64,000 nt of DNA from Nostoc paludosum FACHB-159 (GTDB lineage: Bacteria > Cyanobacteriota > Cyanobacteriia > Cyanobacteriales > Nostocaceae). The DNA lies in contig NZ_JACJTU010000010.1 in NCBI RefSeq assembly GCF_014698835.1, forward strand, positions 153,897 to 217,896, in the 5' to 3' direction. Position 1 is the first letter of the stretch. The number at the start of each line of letters is the position of its first letter. Below are positions 57,763 to 64,000 of this stretch, in pieces. The position numbers and the translations under genes were made by a program. Below the pieces are notes generated by a model. The model was given only the letters and a program-made list of their open reading frames with translations. It searched no databases and was not told the DNA's origin.

Positions 57763-60564
57763 CTAATCCAAAGTTAACTGGGTGAATTGGATTTTGAATA
57801 CTGTTCCACGATCGCGTTCTAGAGTAATCTCACCTTCGAGTTGTTCTGTAACTAAGTCATACACTAAAGAGAGGCCCAAAGAACCAGTATTTCTCCAATC
57901 TAAATTATCCGGTAAACCAATACCGTTGTCTTGGATAGTCATCTCGATACTCTTATTAAGATTTCGTAAAGTAATATGAATTGTGCCTGCTTGTTGGTTA
58001 GGAAAAGCGTGCTTGAGGGCATTGGAGATTAATTCGTTAATCACTAGCCCACAGGCAATAGCTTGGTCAACATTCAAACTAACTGAATCTATATCAGTTT
58101 CTAAAGTAATTCTACCGGGAATTATTTGATAAGAAATTAGCAGACTGGCTGCCAAATTATGGATATATTCACCAACATCAATTTGCCCAATGTTAGTAGA
58201 AGTATATAAATTTTTGTGAATTAGAGATATTGACTCGATGCGGTTTTGACTTTCTCTGAGAACTTTAATAACTTCTGGATCTTTAATTGTGTGAGACTGG
58301 AGTTGCAATAAGCTAGAGACAATCTGCAAATTGTTTTTAACTCGATGATGTACTTCTTTTAAGAGAACTTCTTTTTCAGCCAAAGCGCTTCTGAGCTTGA
58401 CTTCAATTTTTTGTCTTTGAATAAGTTCAGTTTGAGCTTGCTCAAAGATGCTAGATTGTTGAATGGCGATCGCCAACTGTACTGTAACTTGATCGAGCAA
58501 ATCTAATTGATTTTCTTCCCACTCCCGAAAGCGAGAACATTGGTGAGCGATTAGTAAACCCCAAATGCGTGAACCAGGGTTTTGAGAGTTTACTTCTAGT
58601 AAAATGGGTACAACTAAATTTGCTTTGACATCAAACCGTTCTAATAGCTCAATATGACACTCAGTTAGTCCAGCTTGATAAATATTAGCGATCGCTCGTT
58701 TGCGTCCTTGATAATACTCTACTCCTGCGCCTTCTTGAAAACAAGTATCATGAATCTCTACACCTAAGGAAACCGTCCATCCAGGCTCTACAGATTCTGC
58801 CATAATTGTGCCGATCATCTCTCGGTTAAACTGATAAACCACTACTCGTTCAACCTTGAGCAAATCTCGCACTTCTTCAACTGTTGCATTGAGAATATCT
58901 TGCAAATTCAAAGATTGACGAATTCTTTGAGCAACAGTCCTCATCAATTGCTCTCGTTCGGCTTGAGCAATAATCGCAAGTTCACTTTGCTTACGTTCTG
59001 TGATGTCCTGCCCAATACCGATAATTTGACCATTTGGCAGGTTAACATTAGTCCAAGACGTATCTAGTAAATGGCCATCCCGCAGCCGAACTCTAAAGTC
59101 ACCCCAATTGCGTTGGGCAGACTGAATAAAATTAATCACATGCTGACGATATTCGGGATTAGGATATAAGACTTCTAGAACATCAGCATTTTGAAAATCT
59201 TGGAATTTCCAACCTAGAACATTTTCCCACTCTTGGTTCACCCACTGAAGTTTACCATTAGGATTAATGAGTGCGATCATCAACGGTATATTTTCAAAAA
59301 TTAACCGCAAGAATTCATTTTTTTCTTGAAGTTTTGTTTCAATATTTTTGCGATCGTTGATATCATAAAGTACTGTTAAGATTGCTGCTTCATTGTTAAA
59401 ATTTAAATATTGTAGTGAAGCGATCGCCCAAAAATAAGTACCATCTGCTCTTTTTAATTCAAGTTCATAATTCCGAATATAACCATGTTTATTTAACACT
59501 TCTAACAGTGTTCTAAAATCTCCTAAATTCTGGTATAAATCCAATAAATGTTTATGGTTGATTAAATCTATTGGAGAAAATTGAAAAGTTTGAATTAATT
59601 CCTGATTAGCATATAAAATTAAACCATCAGCTACACGGGAAATAATTAATGGAACAGGAATAGCTTCAAAAATAGCTCGAAATCTAGCTTCACTTTCTTG
59701 AAGACTTCTTTCTATTCGTTTATGTTCTGTAACATCTTTTATATTAACTAACTGAGCTTTATGATTGGCATAGTCTATTGGATGTGAGGCAATTTCTACA
59801 TCGATGATGTTTCCATCTTTTTGACGATGTTGCAATTGTTCACTAAAATCGAAACTACAATCTTTTTGGTCGCAATATTCCGACGTTATCGGCACATATT
59901 GTGAAAAAATAATATCAGTTATTCGCATTTGTAAAAACTCTTCTCGCGAATAACCATAGTGGACAATAGCAGCTTCATTTACATCTAAAAATCGCAGACT
60001 ATTTTCGTCAAATATCCACATGGGATTAGGATTTTTAGTAAAAATAAGATTAAACCTTATTGAGTTATCATCAATAATTTTTTGCCGATGTAACTCTAAA
60101 TGAATAATTATTTGTCGAGCCAAATTTTCTAAAGCTACTTGCTCCTTAAGATTTAAGTTTCTTACAGCAAAATCAACCACACAAAGAGTACCTAATGCAA
60201 AGCCATCAGAGGTAATTAGAGGAACTCCTGCATAGAAGCGAAAACCATTATTTGATGTTACTAAGGGATTTGTGGCAAACCGTTCATCCTGCAAAGTGTC
60301 GGGAATAATTAATATTTGACTTTCCAAGATTGTATAATTACCAAAGGAAATATTTCGAGCCACTTCCGATGTAGTTACTCCAATTTTTGATTTGAACCAC
60401 TCGCGCTCTGCATCCACTAGAGTAATCAAAGCAATTGGTGTTTCACAAAAGTTAGCAGCTAGTTGAGCTAGTCCATCAAAAACTGCTTCTGGAGGTGTAT
60501 CTAAAATTTGATACTGATTAAGTACTTCTAATCGTTGACTTTCGTTTTCAGCAGATAGCATCAA
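57763..60564 (-). CDS. Multi-sensor HWE/HisKA_2-type kinase with a DXCF cyanobacteriochrome GAF domain
   Basis: 933 aa: GAF (about 24-170), three PAS domains (about 175-535), a second GAF (about 553-705), HisKA_2 with HHRVKNNLQ (His739/His740) and HATPase (NELISNALKHAF, DNGIGLP). The second GAF has both signature cysteines of DXCF-type cyanobacteriochromes: Cys608 in DTCF and Cys636-His637 in LTECHIELL, 28 residues apart, then VKANLVVPIL. Such GAFs bind phycocyanobilin or phycoviolobilin and sense blue/green-type light. The pigment binding is predicted, not shown. It is first gene of a two-gene sensor operon. Confidence 0.88.
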   Translation of the reverse strand: MMLSAENESQRLEVLNQYQILDTPPEAVFDGLAQLAANFCETPIALITLVDAEREWFKSKIGVTTSEVARNISFGNYTILESQILIIPDTLQDERFATNPLVTSNNGFRFYAGVPLITSDGFALGTLCVVDFAVRNLNLKEQVALENLARQIIIHLELHRQKIIDDNSIRFNLIFTKNPNPMWIFDENSLRFLDVNEAAIVHYGYSREEFLQMRITDIIFSQYVPITSEYCDQKDCSFDFSEQLQHRQKDGNIIDVEIASHPIDYANHKAQLVNIKDVTEHKRIERSLQESEARFRAIFEAIPVPLIISRVADGLILYANQELIQTFQFSPIDLINHKHLLDLYQNLGDFRTLLEVLNKHGYIRNYELELKRADGTYFWAIASLQYLNFNNEAAILTVLYDINDRKNIETKLQEKNEFLRLIFENIPLMIALINPNGKLQWVNQEWENVLGWKFQDFQNADVLEVLYPNPEYRQHVINFIQSAQRNWGDFRVRLRDGHLLDTSWTNVNLPNGQIIGIGQDITERKQSELAIIAQAEREQLMRTVAQRIRQSLNLQDILNATVEEVRDLLKVERVVVYQFNREMIGTIMAESVEPGWTVSLGVEIHDTCFQEGAGVEYYQGRKRAIANIYQAGLTECHIELLERFDVKANLVVPILLEVNSQNPGSRIWGLLIAHQCSRFREWEENQLDLLDQVTVQLAIAIQQSSIFEQAQTELIQRQKIEVKLRSALAEKEVLLKEVHHRVKNNLQIVSSLLQLQSHTIKDPEVIKVLRESQNRIESISLIHKNLYTSTNIGQIDVGEYIHNLAASLLISYQIIPGRITLETDIDSVSLNVDQAIACGLVINELISNALKHAFPNQQAGTIHITLRNLNKSIEMTIQDNGIGLPDNLDWRNTGSLGLSLVYDLVTEQLEGEITLERDRGTVFKIQFTQLTLD

Positions 60565-60965
60565 TTTTTATTTATAAAGACCTTTTTTATCTTTGATTTG
60601 GATATAATCAAATTGAAAAATCAGTTTTAATTCGTAATTATTTTTTTTATAAAATACTTATTTTATTGTCTTATATTAATTAAAAAGTATATTACTTTTT
60701 AATTAATATACTTTTTGAAAAATTAATAATTTATGCTCTAGAGCCTTTCTGAAATATTAATTGTACTTGATTATAAATAAATTTTTAATCAGTTAAACAA
60801 CTTTTATAAAAAAACAAACAATCTTCATCAGTACTTTTTAGGTATTACAAAGTTATTTATATTACAAAAATCAGCCTATTATCAAGGTATTAAGGTGCTG
60901 AGAAAAATAAAAGTAAAATGATATACAAAAATATTTGCCACCAAAAATTTGGCGACGAAATCGAG
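60565..60965. other. AT-rich region of about 400 bases upstream of the sensor operon
   Basis: Very AT-rich. An inverted repeat AAAAAGTATATTA against TTAATATACTTTTT lies at about 60681-60716. It could be an operator or a terminator-like stem. No gene seen. Confidence 0.4.
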
Positions 60966-61018
60966 CCGCTCCAGAGGCAAAGAAATCAGAAAATTTCTGT
61001 CACCTCTGGTGGGAGCGG
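60966..61018 (-). terminator. Long hairpin behind the SagB-type gene
   Basis: CCGCTCCAGAGG (60966-60977) pairs with CCTCTGGTGGGAGCGG (61003-61018) with a small bulge; inside, AGAAAT and ATTTCT form a second stem. It ends seven bases from the SagB-type stop codon and is the likely terminator, though it lacks a clear T-run. Confidence 0.6.
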
Positions 61019-61024
61019 TTAGTT

Positions 61025-62557
61025 CTATCTTGGGCGTCCAAATGTAGTGATATATAAAACAGCTTCATCAGCAGGAATACCCAAAACTTCATTTACTTGG
61101 TTATCAAAGAATCCACCGATGCCACTAACGCCTATATTTAGATGCATTGCAGCTAAATTCAGCCGTTGTCCTAAGTGGCCGGCATCCATATGTAAATAAC
61201 GGTAAACGCGATCGCCATACTGAGCGATCGCAGCCTTAAGATCGGCTGTATGAAACAGCACCGCTGCTGCATCTCGTCCTAATTCTTGTCCCAAGCAGAG
61301 AAAATGTAGCTCTCGGCGGAAATTTTTAAACCGAATTTGGCGTAATTCTTGAGCTTTGGGCGCGTAATAATAACAACCGGCTTCCAGTCCTTTGACTCCA
61401 CAAACAGCAATAAATGTTTCTATTAAATTCAGGTCAAAATAATCTGGAGAAATATCTAAATTTTGGTCAATGTAACTTTGCGGTTGATAAGTGAAATCAA
61501 GTAAACTTTTCAGTTCATCAAAAGTTAAATCATCACCATTGTAAGCGCGGGTAGAACGCCGCTTATACATAGTCATTTCCAAGTCTGAAAGTTTTTCTCC
61601 CCACTGTATAGGTGTAGTGGTGGTGGGAATTTTCAAACAGAAAGGAAAATTATATTTATCCTCCAAAGATTTTTTTTGTTTGATAGTTGGTAAATTGAGT
61701 TTGCCAGTTACACCTGGTTGAATTTGGGTGTGTTTGTGGAAGTACGTCAGCAGTTCGCCATCGGGAATTTGTGGATAACTTGTTTCAGTGGCAGAAGGTA
61801 AAGCAGTGCATCCCAAAGGCAGATTTTGATTAATATCTAACAAATCTGCCAGAGGTAGAATAGCGATCGCACCTTCATGTTGTGAATCGATATAAAGCAA
61901 ATCATTTATTGATTCATCCACAAAACCGCCGATTAAATGAGGGCGATAATCAGTAATCGCACCAGCTAACTCGATATTACCTAAAAGGTGACCCGTATCC
62001 AGAAAAATCCGACGATAAGCCCGGTCTTCATAGCGCCAAGCAGAACGATAAAAAACCGCCGTCACAATAATTGCCAATTGCGTAGTTTCTAGGGAAGGAT
62101 GCCAAAAACAAGCTTCTTGTAGAGTTTGCCAAACATTGCTTTCCCAATAATGCATCAGCGAATGAGTCCGGCACTGGTAATTATACAGGCCTGGAGGTAA
62201 TAACGGCGTACCACGGGAAACTAAATACACCTCCGCAGGGTACAACCCACCAGCACTTGGAGCCGCACGTAAATAAACCGCACTTCCCATAGAAGGCATT
62301 CTCGCCGTTAGTCCATAGCTGCGAAACAGCAACCGCGACAGTCTTTGCCACCATTGAGCATCTCGATTATTAGCAAATGCCTCTGGTTTTTCTTGGATAT
62401 AAGGTTTGAGATCGTAAGTAGAGCCAATTTTGTATTCCTTGAAAGGTACTGGCTGCTTAGCCCAGTCTAACCTTTGAGTTTTCAAAGCCAGAGTCTCAGG
62501 GTCGTATTTAGTCCGTTCGTGATAATGCTGAGCAATTGATTGGTGTAATTCTGGCAT
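61025..62557 (-). CDS. Tandem SagB/ThcOx-type nitroreductase-fold oxidoreductase
   Basis: 510 aa containing two nitroreductase-like halves. Half one (about 70-250): RLLFRSYGLTARM...LRAAPSAGGLYPAEVYLV, FLDTGHLLGNIELAGA. Half two (about 330-510): YKRRSTRAYNGDDLTFDELKSLLDFTYQ, YRYLHMDAGHLGQRLNLAAMHLNIGVSGIGGF. SagB-type enzymes are FMN dehydrogenases that oxidise thiazolines and oxazolines in peptide natural products. No YcaO cyclodehydratase, precursor peptide or protease is within the window, so the substrate may be something else. A single polypeptide carrying both halves could supply the dimer contacts itself. Confidence 0.82.
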   Translation of the reverse strand: MPELHQSIAQHYHERTKYDPETLALKTQRLDWAKQPVPFKEYKIGSTYDLKPYIQEKPEAFANNRDAQWWQRLSRLLFRSYGLTARMPSMGSAVYLRAAPSAGGLYPAEVYLVSRGTPLLPPGLYNYQCRTHSLMHYWESNVWQTLQEACFWHPSLETTQLAIIVTAVFYRSAWRYEDRAYRRIFLDTGHLLGNIELAGAITDYRPHLIGGFVDESINDLLYIDSQHEGAIAILPLADLLDINQNLPLGCTALPSATETSYPQIPDGELLTYFHKHTQIQPGVTGKLNLPTIKQKKSLEDKYNFPFCLKIPTTTTPIQWGEKLSDLEMTMYKRRSTRAYNGDDLTFDELKSLLDFTYQPQSYIDQNLDISPDYFDLNLIETFIAVCGVKGLEAGCYYYAPKAQELRQIRFKNFRRELHFLCLGQELGRDAAAVLFHTADLKAAIAQYGDRVYRYLHMDAGHLGQRLNLAAMHLNIGVSGIGGFFDNQVNEVLGIPADEAVLYITTFGRPR

Positions 62558-62675
62558 AGTACTTTTAATATCCTTAGGGCATCCTTATCTTTGATCTTGG
62601 CATTCATCAGTCTCATTATTTCGTGTCAATTAGTACAATCCTCAGACTCACAAAGTGGTATTTGGTAACTGAATT

Positions 62676-62870
62676 GGGTATGGGGCATGGGGCATTGGGC
62701 ATTGGGCATGGGGAGACAAATCAATTCAAAATTCAAAATTAAACAACTTCTGCCTCCTGCCTTCTGCCTTCTGCCTTCTGCCTTCTGCCTCCTGCCTCCT
62801 GCCTTCTGCCTTCTACCTCCTGCCTCCTGCCTTCTGCCTCCTGCCTCCTGCCTCCTGCCTCCAATGCCCC
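62676..62870. repeat. STRR array of CCTTCTG/CCTCCTG heptamers
   Basis: GGGGCATTGGGCATTGGGC is followed at 62749-62862 by about 16 heptamers of CCTTCTG and CCTCCTG in irregular order. The array ends about 70 bases before the hydrolase start. Confidence 0.92.
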
Positions 62871-62931
62871 ATATCCCTTCTTTCGCAGTACGATATAAAC
62901 GCAAAGATATCTCGCCACAGATGGATGTGCA

Positions 62932-63783
62932 ATGATGCCTGTACGTCAGACTTTATCAAAACCTGATATCCAACTTTCTTATTTAGAGTGGAACCAGGGT
63001 CAAGAACCTTTACTGTTGTTACATGGTTTAGGTGACCATGCTCTTGTGTGGTCTAATTTGGCAGATTACTTGGCGGCAGATTACCACATAGTCGCACCAG
63101 ATATGCGTGGACATGGCGAAAGTAGTAAACCAGATAAAGATTATAGCTTTGAGAGTGCGATCGCAGACCTGGAAGCACTCATGGAGAGCCTCGGATGGAC
63201 TTTTGCCCATATTGTTAGTCACTCTTGGACAGGCAAATTAGCCGCCATTTGGGCAAGACAAAACCCAAAGCGTTTACGAAGTATGGTTTTAATCGATCCA
63301 ATTTTTATTTGGAAAATGCCCAGCATCTTCAGGCTAACTTTTCCAATGTTGTATCGCTTCTTGCCTTTTCTTAAAAGCATGGGTCCCTTTGCCAGTCAGG
63401 AAGAAGCCGAACAGCAAGCACAAAAATTAAAGCAATATGAAGGATGGAGTTTTCTACAACAGCAAGTCTTCCAAGACGGAATTGAGCAAAAACCCGATGG
63501 TAGTTGGGGGAGCAAATTTACTATTCCCGCCCGCGATGGAATTTTTGAAGCAGTAATGCAAGTGCCTGGTTTTACAATTCCCCTTGATACCCCTGCCCTC
63601 TTCATCCAACCAGAACAGGGACTCAACCGCCAAAATTGGCAAATTCAACCCTACAAAACCTATCTGAAAAACTTACGCATTTCCCAAGTTCCCGGCAATC
63701 ATTGGCCATTTTTGACACAACCAGAGCCATTTAACCAAACTGTAGCAGCATTCTTAGCAGAACACAGATCGAAAATCTCATGA
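62932..63783 (+). CDS. Alpha/beta hydrolase
   Basis: 283 aa. The oxyanion strand is [21 protein letters not shown], followed by [14 protein letters not shown] and the C-terminal catalytic His in VPGNHWPFL. The nucleophile elbow reads [10 protein letters not shown]; the usual G-x-S-x-G is replaced by S-x-S-x-T, keeping the central Ser but with larger flanking residues. Substrate unknown. Either ATG 62932 or ATG 62935 may start it. It stands alone, between two repeat arrays. Confidence 0.85.
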   Translation: MMPVRQTLSKPDIQLSYLEWNQGQEPLLLLHGLGDHALVWSNLADYLAADYHIVAPDMRGHGESSKPDKDYSFESAIADLEALMESLGWTFAHIVSHSWTGKLAAIWARQNPKRLRSMVLIDPIFIWKMPSIFRLTFPMLYRFLPFLKSMGPFASQEEAEQQAQKLKQYEGWSFLQQQVFQDGIEQKPDGSWGSKFTIPARDGIFEAVMQVPGFTIPLDTPALFIQPEQGLNRQNWQIQPYKTYLKNLRISQVPGNHWPFLTQPEPFNQTVAAFLAEHRSKIS

Positions 63784-63837
63784 TTATTTAAACGGGATTA
63801 TCCCACAACAACAGAAGAATTAAGATGAGCGATCTCT

Positions 63838-64000
63838 AAGGGCATGGGGCATGGGGCATGGGGCATTGGGCATTGGGCATTGGGCAAACAGGAGTGTGGG
63901 AGGTGTGGGAGGTGTGGGAAGAGACGAGGGCATAAATTCTCTTTCTCCCCACACTTCCCCATCCCCCCACACTTCCCCATCCCCCCACACTTCCCCATCC
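63838..64000. repeat. Foldback STRR element at the window end
   Basis: GGGGCAT and GGGCATT heptamers, GGTGTGGGAGGTGTGGGA units, a short centre (ATAAATTCTCTTTCTC), then CCCCACACTTCCCCATCC repeated every 18 bases to the window edge. Same style as the elements flanking ctpA. Confidence 0.9.

Noticed and set aside
61025..62557. Complete azole-peptide (RiPP) gene cluster around the SagB-type gene
   Set aside because: No YcaO, precursor peptide, peptidase or transporter lies on either side.
62626..62935. Frames of GGRRQEA or CLLPPAS repeats
   Set aside because: They are translations of the CCTTCTG array.
1..64000. tRNA, rRNA, tmRNA, insertion sequences, prophage or integrated element ends
   Set aside because: I looked for clover-leaf ends, transposase motifs, terminal inverted repeats with direct repeats and phage genes and saw none. 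Small RNAs cannot be excluded by eye.

Overview
The window is chromosomal DNA of a filamentous cyanobacterium of the Nostocales (Nostoc/Calothrix/Tolypothrix type). Signs in the sequence: frequent HIP1 octamers (GCGATCGC), many heptanucleotide tandem repeats of the STRR kind just after genes, a photosystem II gene (psbI), an NDH-1 assembly factor (CRR6 family), a phytol kinase homologue, a cyanobacterial LptD-like protein (DUF3769), and many families known mainly from cyanobacteria (DUF760, DUF1822, DUF3685, DUF29). I found no rRNA, tRNA, complete insertion sequence, prophage or CRISPR array.

Layout. 1-9.6 kb: end of an unidentified gene, HU, a CobD-like aminotransferase, an FAD disulfide-reductase-fold protein without the redox cysteines, phytol kinase plus a DUF3685 protein on the minus strand, and a large NACHT-pentapeptide STAND protein. 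9.7-22 kb: a Fur-family regulator (PerR/FurC-like), CRR6, GT9, ispD, scpB, DUF760, an HtrA protease, a LysM-M23 endopeptidase, an isochorismatase-like hydrolase, a toxin-antitoxin pair whose toxin has an internal stop, ispG and ctpA. ctpA lies between two copies of a G-rich foldback repeat. 22-30 kb: a broken DUF4058 gene, a prohibitin, and then a divergent cluster. The minus-strand arm is sigma-like factor / DUF1822 / CHAT-protease fused to a PstS-like binding domain; the plus-strand arm is PspA/IM30-like protein / separate PstS-like protein. I read this as a candidate envelope-stress signalling cassette and rate it the most interesting multi-gene unit here.

30-47 kb: a beta-propeller-like hypothetical protein, an intact hicBA pair, an EF-G-like GTPase lacking the catalytic His, a TPR protein, PsiE-like, an isochorismatase, small hypotheticals, an Rpn/DUF2887 nuclease-like protein, metF, trpS, a B12-binding radical SAM protein, two sugar-transfer genes, DUF429 and DUF29. 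47-64 kb: alpha-glucan phosphorylase, a long AT-rich gene-poor stretch, a hexapeptide acyltransferase, psbI, the LptD-like protein, a two-gene sensor operon whose upstream kinase carries a DXCF-type cyanobacteriochrome GAF domain, an orphan tandem SagB-type oxidoreductase, and an alpha/beta hydrolase.

A theme across the window is repeat DNA entering genes. STRR heptamers and foldback elements sit directly behind many stop codons. In at least five genes (cobD-like, NACHT, sigma-like, DUF429, DUF3769) a dispersed repeat has entered the coding frame without breaking it. Functional statements come from reading the sequences and from family knowledge; no database search was run.
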